A stretch of DNA of 26,945 nt from a virus. Positions 1-6,641 of the stretch are shown here, piece by piece. The position numbers were made by a program, and so were the translations under genes. Where the stretch lies: positions 1 to 26,945 of the IMG/VR virus record IMGVR_UViG_3300037093_000174; one strand, written 5' to 3'. The notes beneath the pieces were generated by a model. That model did no database searches and was not told the DNA's origin. It saw only the letters and a list, made by a program, of their open reading frames with translations. Each line of letters begins with the position of its first letter. The first letter of the stretch is position 1.

Positions 1-1412
1 TCGGTTGCCTGGTCGGTGATCGCCAGCATCCGGGCGAGGACCTCGCCGAGCAGATCGAGCACGTCGGCGTTGGACAGCTCGATCAGGTCGCCGGCGGGAT
101 CGACCAGCAGCGGAACCAGGTGGCCGAGTTCGGCGCTCTGGTATTTCGAGCCACGCACGTCAACGTTGTCGCCGGCGAGCGCGAGCAATAGGCAGCGCGT
201 GAGCAGCGAGAGGCCCTCGTATGCGCCGGGCGGATGGCGCAGATGGTCGCGGAGGGCTGCCGTCTTGGCCTCGGCGATGATCGTCTGTCCGCGCTTGGAA
301 AGGGCCTCGGGGTCGATCACCGGGTCAGGCCCCGTGGCGATGGCCCTGCCGGAGGTGGCTGCTTTGGCGGTGCCCGTGGTCAAGGCCTCGATCCCGCGCC
401 GTGCCTGGGGCGCGCTCTGTCGCGGAGGGTTGCCAGCGTGAGCTTGCGGAGCTTCCAGGGGGGTGCCGCGGGGAGGGTCGGCGAGCGCTTCCACGATCGC
501 GCCGAAATTGTGCGGCGCGTGGCTGATCGCCACCAGCAGCACCTGACCCGTGTCGCCCGTGGGCGGCGTCTTCGGCGGTTCGGTCCAGCGGCGCGTCCAA
601 CCGGACGGGACCTTGATGTCCTGCGCCTGCCAGCCGGCGAGCTGGATGCGATGGCCATCGGCGCGGCCGTCGGTCACCCGCTTTTGCAGCGCCGCGGTCT
701 GCGCTGCCAGGAAGCCTGCGGTGTCCCGGGTGACGAACTGATTGGGGGCGCCGGGCTCGGCGAACAGGTCCTCCTCGAAGGCGACGGCGGCTGTGTCCAC
801 GTCGAAGATCGCGAAGCCGCGCGGTATCGAGCTCCGGCGGCAGGCGTTGGCAATCACCACCCAATTCGGCTGCCCGTCCGGCGCGGCATAGGGGACTTTC
901 AGTGCCGCGGCCTGTTGCTCGGGCGAAGCGAGGGCGATCGCGCCGAGGGCGGACCGGTTCGGCATATCGGTCTGGATCAGCGCCTCGACGTCAGGGTGCA
1001 GCATGGCGAGCAATGCCATGCGCTGCGCGGCGCGGGCGTCCAGGCCGAAGGCCATCGCGGCGTCCTCGACGGTGCTGCCGGCATCGAGCAGCAGCTTGGC
1101 GGCTTTCCACTGGTCGACCGGGTGCATCGCCTCGCGCTGGATGGTTTCGATGATCTGCGCCTCGATCGCCTCGACCTCGGTCATGTCGCGGCATTCGGCC
1201 GGGATCTCGGGGAGGCCGAGCTCGATTGAGAAACGGGAGCGGCGGCGGCCGAGCACGACCTGGTACTTGTTGCCGAGCGGGCGCACGAGGATGGGCTGCA
1301 GCACGCCACGGGCGGCGATGGTGCGGCGGAGTGCCTGGTCGGCCTCGGGAGGCGGCGGGATGGTGCGGAGGTCCGGAAGGCTGAAATCCAGGGTGTCGAG
1401 CGGGATCAGCAT
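1..1412 (-). CDS. ParB-like DNA-binding protein (partial, runs off left edge)
   Basis: The frame is open from an ATG at 1412 to the window edge, about 470 codons, so the C-terminus is missing. The first 90 residues form a ParB/Spo0J N-terminal domain: the leader LIPLDTLDF, then GVLQPILVRP, then YQVVLGRRRSRF, which stands in for the usual GERR box. The segment MHPVDQWKAAKLLLDAG followed by VEDAAMAFGL resembles the ParB helix-turn-helix. The rest, rich in Pro and Ala, is not recognised. A GAGGTGG-like ribosome site precedes the ATG. No ParA lies beside it; the only ParA here is at 6703. Two operator-like palindromes (1453-1494) lie directly upstream, so the phage-type repressor may control it. 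Such ParB-like proteins are common on alphaproteobacterial plasmids and phages and may serve in partition or transcription; which applies is unknown. Confidence 0.85.
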   Translation of the reverse strand, partial: MLIPLDTLDFSLPDLRTIPPPPEADQALRRTIAARGVLQPILVRPLGNKYQVVLGRRRSRFSIELGLPEIPAECRDMTEVEAIEAQIIETIQREAMHPVDQWKAAKLLLDAGSTVEDAAMAFGLDARAAQRMALLAMLHPDVEALIQTDMPNRSALGAIALASPEQQAAALKVPYAAPDGQPNWVVIANACRRSSIPRGFAIFDVDTAAVAFEEDLFAEPGAPNQFVTRDTAGFLAAQTAALQKRVTDGRADGHRIQLAGWQAQDIKVPSGWTRRWTEPPKTPPTGDTGQVLLVAISHAPHNFGAIVEALADPPRGTPLEAPQAHAGNPPRQSAPQARRGIEALTTGTAKAATSGRAIATGPDPVIDPEALSKRGQTIIAEAKTAALRDHLRHPPGAYEGLSLLTRCLLLALAGDNVDVRGSKYQSAELGHLVPLLVDPAGDLIELSNADVLDLLGEVLARMLAITDQAT

Positions 1413-1452
1413 GGGCCACCTCGTCTCTGCCGGGTTGTTCCACGCCTGAATG

Positions 1453-1469
1453 GTTAGGTCTGCCCTAAC
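1453..1469. promoter_or_regulatory. Operator-like palindrome upstream of the ParB-like gene
   Basis: Perfect 6-bp arms GTTAGG and CCTAAC are separated by TCTGC. The site lies 41 bp upstream of the ATG at 1412. The same arm pattern recurs at 1478-1494 and in the repressor/Cro intergenic region. It is probably bound by the CI-like or Cro-like protein encoded nearby; that is inference from the shared pattern. Confidence 0.6.
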
Positions 1470-1477
1470 TGTCTGTC

Positions 1478-1494
1478 AATAGGCCATACCTAAT
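1478..1494. promoter_or_regulatory. Second operator-like palindrome upstream of the ParB-like gene
   Basis: Arms AATAGG and CCTAAT match at 5 of 6 positions around the spacer CCATA. The centre is 25 bp from the centre of the 1453-1469 site, close to the 26-bp spacing of the pair at 2683-2725. From here to 1677 no gene or further structure was recognised. Confidence 0.55.
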
Positions 1495-1677
1495 TATGCA
1501 GCAACTAAGGACGCGTGTCGCTCCGGGTGGCTCGGGTAACCGATTCGGTCGATCGCGTGAACGGGCGCTAATGGCCCGATTCGCGGTTGGTACGCCTGCC
1601 GGTGACAGCCAGGTCTGGCGGATCAGGTTTTCGGGTATGTCTCCCCTTGGGAGGAAGGGAGGACGGTCGTGGCGCCC

Positions 1678-2160
1678 CTAGCGCTGAGTGCAAAGAGCCG
1701 AATCTGCTACGTCCCGCATGGTGGTTTTCGCTGAGGCCCTGACAAGTTGGTCGCTGCTTACTTGGTGACCAAAAGAGTCTCGAATATCGGAGATTAGGGT
1801 CCAACTGCAAACGAACCCCGTTCTGTCTTGTTGCGGCGTGTGGATATCGCGCCATCGATCCCGCTCGCAGAAGAACACGAATTTATCGTCGGCGTGCATC
1901 ACGGTGATTCGATGGGAGTCCGGCAGGGGCACGCCGCATCCTGCTCGGTTGGCGAGCTTGTCGAATTCATCGGAGAATCGATCCGCTCCGCTACTGCTCT
2001 CCTGCTTAGCCAGGCGTTCAACGTCCTCGATCGCGCCGGGTGCGTTGCAGGTCCAAGCGCCCCGTGCGATGCAGAACGTTTCTGGCGTCTCCGCAATTGC
2101 GGCGACCGCAGGAAACACCAGTGCGGCCAAGGCATAACCTAAGATTCTAGCTTTGCGCAT
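1678..2160 (-). CDS. Secreted protein of unknown function, probably disulfide-bonded
   Basis: The product has 160 residues. Residues 1-23 look like a Sec signal peptide: a charged start MRKAR, a hydrophobic core LGYALAALVFPAV, and a likely cleavage after AIA. The mature part contains six cysteines (in FCIARG, TCNAPG, AGCGVP, FFCERD, FVCSW and ALCTQR), enough for three disulfides in the periplasm. No family was recognised. The ATG lies four bases after the stop of a 23-residue ORF, which itself overlaps the repressor stop. It is therefore probably the last gene of the repressor operon and expressed in the lysogenic or maintained state. That position suggests a lysogenic-conversion or exclusion factor, but this rests on context only. 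Confidence 0.7.
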   Translation of the reverse strand: MRKARILGYALAALVFPAVAAIAETPETFCIARGAWTCNAPGAIEDVERLAKQESSSGADRFSDEFDKLANRAGCGVPLPDSHRITVMHADDKFVFFCERDRWRDIHTPQQDRTGFVCSWTLISDIRDSFGHQVSSDQLVRASAKTTMRDVADSALCTQR

Positions 2161-2163
2161 AAG

Positions 2164-2235
2164 CTACTCCGCGCCGCGGGTTGCCACTCGATCGAGCACG
2201 CCGAGCATTGCCTTGGCCTGGGTTTCGTCGGTCAT
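2164..2235 (-). CDS. 23-residue ORF coupled to the repressor gene
   Basis: This is a very short frame, MTDETQAKAMLGVLDRVATR followed by GAE. Its ATG overlaps the repressor stop in an ATGA arrangement, and its TAG stop lies three bases before the ATG of the secreted-protein gene. The exact fit between two genes and the overlap typical of translational coupling favour a real peptide. It may instead be a relay that carries ribosomes to the next gene. No family was recognised and the sequence is too short to judge by composition. Confidence 0.4.
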   Translation of the reverse strand: MTDETQAKAMLGVLDRVATRGAE

Positions 2236-2660
2236 TTCCGCCGCTCCCGCTTGATGGGGAGCTGCGTAACGCAGGCGACGCGCTGATCCGGTTTCGTTGC
2301 CTGGCTGGGCGTAGGCGCCGGCTTCGAGGCGGTCCTATGCATCGAGCCAAGGAAGCGTAGCAGCGCCGCCTGATCGTCGTCGCTTAGGTCGCGATAGAGG
2401 CGAAGGAATGCGAGTTCGTCGCCGGTCTGCGCCATGCGCTTGGCCTCTTCGTCTGCGCCGAACATGATCCAGCTCGGTGGTACGCCAAGCACTGCTGCGG
2501 CCCGACGCACGTTGGCCCATGTGATGCCGTGCTTGGAGTTGATCCAGCTATGGACGGTCGGTTGCGAGACCTTCGCTCTGCGCGCCAGGTCGGCGGCGCG
2601 GATGTTGGCCGCCTTCAGTGCCTGTGCAATTCGATCGCCCGGTCCTTCCGTCTTGTCCAT
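2232..2660 (-). CDS. CI-like XRE-family transcriptional repressor
   Basis: The product has 142 residues when started at the ATG at 2660; a longer frame reaches 2723 but would run over the operator. The N-terminus carries an XRE helix-turn-helix: IAQALKAANIRAADLARRAK, then VSQPTVHSWINSKHGI and WANVRRAAAVLGV. The C-terminal half is short and lacks the Ser-Lys autoproteolysis domain of lambda CI. Induction would therefore not follow classical RecA-stimulated cleavage. The gene diverges from a Cro-like gene at 2735, the usual lysis-lysogeny layout, and its likely operators fill the gap. The same operator type upstream of the ParB-like gene suggests a wider regulon. The specific family is unknown, but the repressor role is well supported by the fold and the divergent arrangement. 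Confidence 0.85.
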   Translation of the reverse strand: MDKTEGPGDRIAQALKAANIRAADLARRAKVSQPTVHSWINSKHGITWANVRRAAAVLGVPPSWIMFGADEEAKRMAQTGDELAFLRLYRDLSDDDQAALLRFLGSMHRTASKPAPTPSQATKPDQRVACVTQLPIKRERRK

Positions 2661-2682
2661 ATCTAAGGATGACGGTCCCACA

Positions 2683-2699
2683 ATTAGGGGGCACCTATT
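2683..2699. promoter_or_regulatory. Operator-like palindrome between repressor and Cro-like genes
   Basis: Arms ATTAGG and CCTATT match at 5 of 6 positions around GGGCA. The site is 23 bp upstream of the repressor ATG and is the same architecture as the two sites at 1453-1494. It is a likely repressor and Cro binding site. Confidence 0.6.
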
Positions 2700-2708
2700 G
2701 ACTCCGGA

Positions 2709-2725
2709 ATTAGGTGCAACCAAAG
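2709..2725. promoter_or_regulatory. Degenerate operator-like site before the Cro-like gene
   Basis: The left arm ATTAGG is intact. The right arm, CCAAAG after TGCAA, is degenerate. Its centre is 26 bp from that of the 2683-2699 site. It overlaps the alternative GTG start at 2714, which argues for the ATG at 2735 as the Cro start. Confidence 0.35.
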
Positions 2726-2734
2726 TTCCGGGGC

Positions 2735-2962
2735 ATGAGCGACTCGGTCATAGGTCAGGCGATCACAATAGCCGGGGGGCCGATAGCCCTTGCCCGGGCG
2801 GTCGGCATCAAGCCCCCGTCGCTCTACTCGTGGAAAAAGGTGCCTGCGGCCAGGGTGCTCGCGGTCGAGGCTGCGACCGGGATCTCGCGAACCAGGCTGC
2901 GGCCTGACCTCTACCCGCCCGAGGAGAAGCCCGTCCCCGGGAAACGCCGGCGGGCGGCGTGA
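2735..2962 (+). CDS. Cro/YdaS-like helix-turn-helix regulator
   Basis: The product has 75 residues from the ATG at 2735. The reading QAITIAGGPIALARAVGIKP then PSLYSWKKVPAARVLAVEAATG is the YdaS/Cro pattern, in which a short helix-turn-helix is followed by a helix that selects an operator. The C-terminus, RLRPDLYPPEE, resembles the typical YdaS ending RPDLYP. It faces away from the CI-like repressor across a shared operator region, so it probably drives the switch toward the lytic or active state. Its TGA overlaps the ATG of a 32-residue ORF. The longer GTG start at 2714 is less likely because it lies in the operator. Confidence 0.8.
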   Translation: MSDSVIGQAITIAGGPIALARAVGIKPPSLYSWKKVPAARVLAVEAATGISRTRLRPDLYPPEEKPVPGKRRRAA

Positions 2963-3060
2963 TGACGCCCGAACCTCACCCTTCGCATGGAACGAACAAG
3001 CCGGCGGTGACGCGCGGCCCAACGAGGGAGCGGCGGCCGACTAACAAAATCCTGGAATGA
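2962..3060 (+). CDS. 32-residue ORF coupled to the Cro-like gene
   Basis: The ATG shares its A with the Cro stop (TGATG), an arrangement used repeatedly further down this strand. The peptide is polar and basic, with TRGPTRERRPTNKILE near its end. No family was recognised. A strong hairpin begins 11 bp after the stop. It could be a small partner of Cro or a chance frame. Confidence 0.35.
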   Translation: MTPEPHPSHGTNKPAVTRGPTRERRPTNKILE

Positions 3061-3070
3061 AATGTTAGGC

Positions 3071-3100
3071 GCTCCGAGCGGGTTGCAGCCCGCCCGGAGC
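3071..3100 (+). terminator. GC-rich hairpin after the Cro operon, possible terminator
   Basis: The left stem is GCTCCG-A-GCGGG (3071-3082) and the right stem CCCGC-C-CGGAGC (3089-3100). They pair over 11 bp with one A/C mismatch around the loop TTGCAG. No T-run follows, so it is not a canonical intrinsic terminator. It could stop transcription with Rho or protect the 3' end. Confidence 0.45.
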
Positions 3101-3592
3101 CGTAGGAGTAGAAAGTGGAAGCAACCGGAATATCGCCGAAAGTCGGCGGTTTATCAAGAGTCCTCGCGCGGACACTTGTACCGCACACCGCCAGTTGTTA
3201 TCCCCAGGCCGGGACCATTGGCGGGTTATTCTTGCCGCACCACAACCTCGGGTTGTTAGGACGTTTCACCGCAGCGACCTTCGGTGCAAGGCTCGCAGGT
3301 GATTCCCCCCGGTCATGGGCGGGCAGCCTCGCACGGGCCTCCCAGTCGCCCTCCCGCGATCCACCGCTTGCGCGGCGACGCATCAGCGTCGGCGCTGCTC
3401 GGTCGATCGGTGACACGAAAAGTCTGACCCCGGACGACGCCAACCGTCCGGGGCCACGGGGAGGCTTCACTTGTCTAGACCACCGATATCGCGGGCCTCG
3501 CTCGCGCAATCAAGTTCCCGCGTCGGAATTTTCCATGACGCCTGCGCGGGCAAGACGCTCCGGCTTCCATCGGTCCCGCAAGGCGAAAGCGC
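3101..3592. other. Gap of about 490 bp with an RNA-like hairpin and no convincing gene
   Basis: No gene with family features was found. A frame opening at GTG 3115 after TAGGAG reads past 3593 into the GcrA-like gene in another frame and becomes very Arg-rich, so it is doubtful beyond its first 50 codons. A perfect 8-bp stem, CCCCGGAC with GTCCGGGG (3428-3453, 10-base loop), lies about 140 bp before the GcrA-like start. It could belong to a structured leader. A short frame opening at TTG 3471 ends 7 bases inside the next gene. Confidence 0.4.
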
Positions 3593-4180
3593 ATGCTGAC
3601 CGCCGGCGCCGAGAGGCCGCCAAGCGGCGCGCCGGTCGCCGCGCCGTCGCAGCCTTCGGCCGCACCCCGCGCCGTCACCGAAACGGCAGCCGGTTCCGGC
3701 ACCGCCGCAGGGAGTGAGGGCAGCCCCTGGCCGGGGCGCACCGCCGAGCTGCTTGAACACTGGTACGGCCCGGGCGGGCCGACGCAGGTAGAGGTCGCCG
3801 CGAAGATGGGGCTGACCCCTGGCAGCGTCGCCGGGTGTCTGCATAGGCTCCGCAAGGCCAAGCAGCTCCTGCCCCGCGTGCCGCGCCCGCGCAAGCCGTG
3901 GCAGCCGTTGCTCGCCGAAGCCGAGGCAACCCGCGTCGCGCGGATGCGGGCGACGTTCGCGCAGAAGCGTCAGAGCCGGCAGGCGGCGCCGGCGTGGACC
4001 CCACCTACCCGACGCGGCCGGGTGGAAAGCTGCTGCTGGCCGATCGGTGAACCAGGGTCGCGGTCGTTCCGGTATTGCGGCGCGGACTCGCTGCCCGGGT
4101 ATCCCTGGTGCGCCGAGTGCGCCAGGCGGGCCTACGTTCCGACCCTGCACGCACCCCTCCGGCCGGCGGCAGCGCGGTGA
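3593..4180 (+). CDS. GcrA-family transcriptional regulator
   Basis: The product has 195 residues. GcrA proteins bind sigma70-RNA polymerase and act at promoters containing methylated GANTC sites, controlling the alphaproteobacterial cell cycle. Residues about 46-92 give the N-terminal helix-turn-helix: WPGRTAELLEHWY, TQVEVAAKMGLTPGSVAGCL, then HRL. Residues about 148-181 give the C-terminal signature: CWPIGEP, then RYCG, then CAEC and AY. A Pro/Ala-rich stretch of about 45 residues precedes the first domain, and a longer basic linker joins the two. Chromosomal GcrA is usually shorter and begins almost directly with the helix-turn-helix. The TGA overlaps the next ATG. As a mobile-element copy it may redirect host GcrA-dependent promoters or set phage genes to the cell cycle; this is inference. 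Confidence 0.85.
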   Translation: MLTAGAERPPSGAPVAAPSQPSAAPRAVTETAAGSGTAAGSEGSPWPGRTAELLEHWYGPGGPTQVEVAAKMGLTPGSVAGCLHRLRKAKQLLPRVPRPRKPWQPLLAEAEATRVARMRATFAQKRQSRQAAPAWTPPTRRGRVESCCWPIGEPGSRSFRYCGADSLPGYPWCAECARRAYVPTLHAPLRPAAAR

Positions 4181-4308
4181 TGCACCCCGTCGCGCGCCGG
4201 CTTCTCTGGGCCTCCGCGTCTCCCTTCCTCGCCCTGGCTGTCGAGCACTGGCTGGTGGGTCATGCGGCGGCGGCGCTGGCGGTGCTGTTGCGGCTTTCCT
4301 CGCAATGA
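4180..4308 (+). CDS. Small hydrophobic protein, 42 residues
   Basis: It starts at an ATG that shares its A with the GcrA-like stop and ends in a TGA overlapping the next ATG (ATGA). The sequence has a short basic N-terminus (MHPVARRLL) and hydrophobic segments around FLALAVEHWLVG and AAAALAVLLRL, which could form one membrane helix or an amphipathic hairpin. No family was recognised. Precise coupling on both sides is the main reason to believe it. Confidence 0.5.
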   Translation: MHPVARRLLWASASPFLALAVEHWLVGHAAAALAVLLRLSSQ

Positions 4309-4520
4309 GCCGGGTGTGCTTCGACTGCGGCGCTCACTCGACTGAGGTCCAGTTTCCGGGGCCGCGTAAGCCCAGCCGCACGCGCGATCGGTGCTGCGCC
4401 TGCACCGATGGACTGGCCGGGGCAGAACTCCCCCGGCCTCGGCGGGCCACGTTGGCGCTGTCGGCCATCCGCGCGGCGCGGCGTTCGGCGCAGTTGTCCG
4501 AAGGGCGCCCCGCGCCATGA
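4305..4520 (+). CDS. Zinc-ribbon-like small protein, first paralogue
   Basis: The product has 71 residues. Its first 36 contain CFDCG followed after about 24 residues by CCAC, two CxxC pairs suited to one zinc ion. The intervening QFPGPRKPSRTRDRC is nearly matched in the next gene (AFPVPRKPSKKPDRC). The C-terminal half is Arg/Ala-rich and differs from the paralogue. Overlaps with both neighbours (ATGA) place it in the GcrA-like operon. Function is unknown; a small nucleic-acid-binding or protein-binding role is plausible from the fold. Confidence 0.65.
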   Translation: MSRVCFDCGAHSTEVQFPGPRKPSRTRDRCCACTDGLAGAELPRPRRATLALSAIRAARRSAQLSEGRPAP

Positions 4521-4810
4521 GCCGGCGTATCCGCGCCTGCGTGGATTGCGGCGCCACGCCGGAAGAGGCGGCGTTTCCGGTACCGCGCAAGCCGTCGAAG
4601 AAGCCGGACCGTTGCACTGCCTGCGCGGCCGATCCGGGGGGCGCCGCGTTCGCGGGGCGGGTTGCGGCACGGCTGGCGGAGATCGCCACCGCGGGGGCGT
4701 CCGGGCGTCGCCTTGTGGCGAAGCCGGCCGGCACGTTGCCCCTGTTTCGCGAGCGGCCGGCCGATGCGGCTGATCTGCGCGCGCACCGCTCCCGAGAAGC
4801 TGCTGCTTGA
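4517..4810 (+). CDS. Zinc-ribbon-like small protein, second paralogue
   Basis: The product has 97 residues, starting at an ATG overlapping the preceding TGA. Residues 1-36 repeat the pattern of the upstream gene: MSRR, CVDCGA, FPVPRKPSKKPDRC, TAC. The rest differs, with GRVAARLAEIATAG predicted helical and PAGTLPLFRERP near the end. The two genes probably arose by tandem duplication of the zinc-binding part followed by divergence of the tails. Its TGA shares its A with the next ATG. Confidence 0.65.
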   Translation: MSRRIRACVDCGATPEEAAFPVPRKPSKKPDRCTACAADPGGAAFAGRVAARLAEIATAGASGRRLVAKPAGTLPLFRERPADAADLRAHRSREAAA

Positions 4811-5685
4811 TGGCGACGGGCCCCCCGGACCCGCCGAACGACGCGCCAAGCCTGGCGCCCGCGATCTCGGCCGCGCGGGCGAAGCTGGCTGAGCCGGAGC
4901 TGCCCGGCGTCGCGCTCACGCGGCAGCAGCTTATGGACGAGGCGAAGCGGCAGGCGCGGCGCGAACTCGCCGAGAGAGCCTCTCGGATGGGGGCCGCGGA
5001 GGTGCAGGCGCGGATCGAGGCCGCAGCCGCACAGCGCACCCTCGCCGCTGCTACGGTCACCAGCACGGCGGTTGCTGCTGCCCTGCCCTCCCACGCGGCG
5101 GCCGCGGCCGCGGGTCTGCCGGTCACCAAGCTGTCGCGCCCGAACGACAAGATCCAGCAGGCCGACCTTCGATCCGTGCGCAACGAGGTCGATATCGAAG
5201 GCTGGAAGCAACGCATGAAAGCAAAGGTCGAGGAACTGCGCGTGCTGGGCGACGTGCTTCCCAAGAACCTCAAGAGAGTGCTGAACCACATTGCGGAGTT
5301 GGTGGAGGCGAGCGGAAAAGGCGGCGCACAGCGGGCGCTCTCCACGATAGCGGACAGCATCGAGCTTGGCGTGAGGACGGTCCAAAAGGCGCTGGCCTTT
5401 GCTGTGGAACATGGTTTGCTGATCGTGATGAACGTGCCGAAGTGGGAAGACCGCGATCTCCGGCTCCAGGCCAACCTCTACCTGCTGAACGGCGCCTATA
5501 AGGACGTGGTCGTGCCGGAGCCTGCCGGCCCGTCCGACCGAACCACCTGGCGCCAACGCTACGTCGCGAAGCTGCTCGGCCTGTTCGCGCGGCCCGGTGA
5601 CGACAAGCGGCCCGGCGGCGTCAACACGTCGCCTCTGAGGGCAGCCGCCGGCGTCGTGGGCACCCTCCGCGCGGCCGAAACGTAA
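4810..5685 (+). CDS. Winged-helix DNA-binding protein, candidate replication initiator
   Basis: The product has 291 residues from the ATG overlapping the previous stop; a TTG one codon upstream is less likely. Residues about 35-100 are Ala/Arg/Glu-rich and probably helical or coiled-coil. The central part has LRVLGDVLPKNLKRVLNHIA, and a winged-helix pattern follows: ALSTIADSIELGVRTVQKAL then FAVEHGLLIV, which resembles the RTVQRAL motif of replication and GntR-like wings. It is the last gene of the GcrA-like operon, and a 416-bp gene-free stretch follows. Plasmid and phage initiators often precede their origin in this way. No specific Rep family was recognised, so a transcription factor role is equally possible. 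Confidence 0.6.
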   Translation: MATGPPDPPNDAPSLAPAISAARAKLAEPELPGVALTRQQLMDEAKRQARRELAERASRMGAAEVQARIEAAAAQRTLAAATVTSTAVAAALPSHAAAAAAGLPVTKLSRPNDKIQQADLRSVRNEVDIEGWKQRMKAKVEELRVLGDVLPKNLKRVLNHIAELVEASGKGGAQRALSTIADSIELGVRTVQKALAFAVEHGLLIVMNVPKWEDRDLRLQANLYLLNGAYKDVVVPEPAGPSDRTTWRQRYVAKLLGLFARPGDDKRPGGVNTSPLRAAAGVVGTLRAAET

Positions 5686-6101
5686 CTCCCCATCGCCGCT
5701 GTTTGACCGGAAACCCGAGCCGCCGGGCGCGGACGGATGTACGGGCCTCGCCAGTCATCAATTTGTACGATGACAAAACGCTTTCTCATGCGCGTAGCCG
5801 ATGGCCACGTGCGGTTTTCGGCTGCGCGGGCACGAGAACAGGAGTAGAACACGCCGTTAAGGGAGGGTGAACGGCCGTTGTGCAGGTGCGAAGGTATGGC
5901 AAAATTGCCGAGAATCAGTGTAAGAAAGTAAGTAAGAGAAAGCGGAGTGCCGCTGGCGCGTCACCGGTTCGGTCCGCTCGAAGGGGGGCTTCCGCCCCCC
6001 CTTCGCATCGCTTCGCTCGCTGACCCCCCTCTGCCCCGGCGGGCCTGACCGTGCCGTAGGCACGAAGGCAAGATGCTCACGGGACGGGGAGCGCAAGGTC
6101 C
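5686..6101. other. 416-bp gene-free stretch, possible origin region
   Basis: No convincing gene was seen on either strand. It contains arms GCCGTT and AACGGC (5853-5875), a purine-rich A-rich run around 5920-5943 with several TAAG repeats, and a strong G/C hairpin at 5979-6005. The A-rich run beside inverted repeats, directly after a winged-helix gene, is compatible with a replication origin or transfer origin. No recognised initiator box or nic consensus was found. Confidence 0.35.
5979..6005. repeat. Perfect 10-bp inverted repeat, G-run/C-run hairpin
   Basis: Arms CGAAGGGGGG (5979-5988) and CCCCCCTTCG (5996-6005) surround a 7-base loop. The following bases contain no T-run, so an intrinsic terminator is unlikely. 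Confidence 0.65.
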
Positions 6102-6365
6102 GTGCCAAGTCGGGCGGCAGCGGGGCGGCGGCCAGAGCCAGGGGGGGAACGCCGTGAGGGTGCGGCAGAAAAACGGTCGAAGAGGCGGGCGGTGTCGCTG
6201 GTGACCCTCTGGGCCTGGGCAGTGTCCTGGCACGACTGGATCGGCGGCGGGATGATTGGCCTGGCTGTCGGGGCAGGCCTGGATTCGATGCTTCGGCGCC
6301 GGACGGACGGCCTGATTTCGCCCCGGCGGCCGCGGCGCCGTCGCCGCGTCAGCGGCCTATCGTGA
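6102..6365 (+). CDS. Small membrane protein, unknown function
   Basis: The product has up to 87 residues from GTG 6102, which follows an AAGG-like ribosome site. A second GTG at 6192 would give 57 or so residues and keep the hydrophobic part. Residues about 31-62 (VSLVTLWAWAVSW, then GGGMIGLAVGAGL) form one or two membrane segments. The C-terminus is strongly basic (RRPRRRRRVS), as for a cytoplasmic tail. No family was recognised. It precedes another small ORF and the parA module on the same strand. Confidence 0.45.
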   Translation: MPSRAAAGRRPEPGGERREGAAEKRSKRRAVSLVTLWAWAVSWHDWIGGGMIGLAVGAGLDSMLRRRTDGLISPRRPRRRRRVSGLS

Positions 6366-6381
6366 AGGGCCGTCATAAGCC

Positions 6382-6639
6382 GTGAAAATCCGCTACCGCT
6401 GGAGCGGCAGGCCGGGCGAGGGTCCGATGCACGGGCACATCCTGGCTTCGGCCCGCGGCCGTGGCGGCTACCTTGTCCTCGCCGTGAACAACCGGGGGAT
6501 TCGCGAGGCCGGAACTCCGGCCGCGCATGAACTGCTGGTGCTGTCCGTCGAGCGCGTCAGCCGGGCGACGGTTCTCGCGACGCCGCCGGGCATGTTCTAT
6601 GGCATCGTCTGGGACCGGCGGCGGAGGGTGAGGGCCTGA
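6382..6639 (+). CDS. Hypothetical protein, 85 residues
   Basis: The start is GTG at 6382. The reading alternates beta-like segments (MKIRYRW, HILASARGRGGYLVLAVNN, HELLVLSVERV) and ends in a basic tail, suggesting a small beta-barrel or SH3-like fold; this is judged by eye. No family was recognised. The stop is two bases before the 8-bp repeat array in front of parA. Confidence 0.5.
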   Translation: MKIRYRWSGRPGEGPMHGHILASARGRGGYLVLAVNNRGIREAGTPAAHELLVLSVERVSRATVLATPPGMFYGIVWDRRRRVRA

Positions 6640-6641
6640 TT

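Noticed and set aside
3158-3171. GAGTCCTCGCGCGG as a third copy of the repeat at 11644-11657
   Set aside because: A 14-bp match in 27 kb of GC-rich DNA is expected about once by chance, and the palindrome is not kept.
3115-3717. 200-codon frame starting at GTG with a ribosome site
   Set aside because: It overlaps the GcrA-like start in another frame and turns into Arg-rich low-complexity sequence; at most its first part could be coding.
4132-5556. Leftward open frame of 474 codons opposite the GcrA-like operon
   Set aside because: It is antisense to coupled genes with recognisable motifs; the translation is Arg/Ala-rich and has no family pattern. Long antisense frames are expected in DNA this GC-rich.
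5979-6005. Intrinsic terminator
   Set aside because: The stem is strong but no T-run follows on either strand, and no gene ends directly before it.
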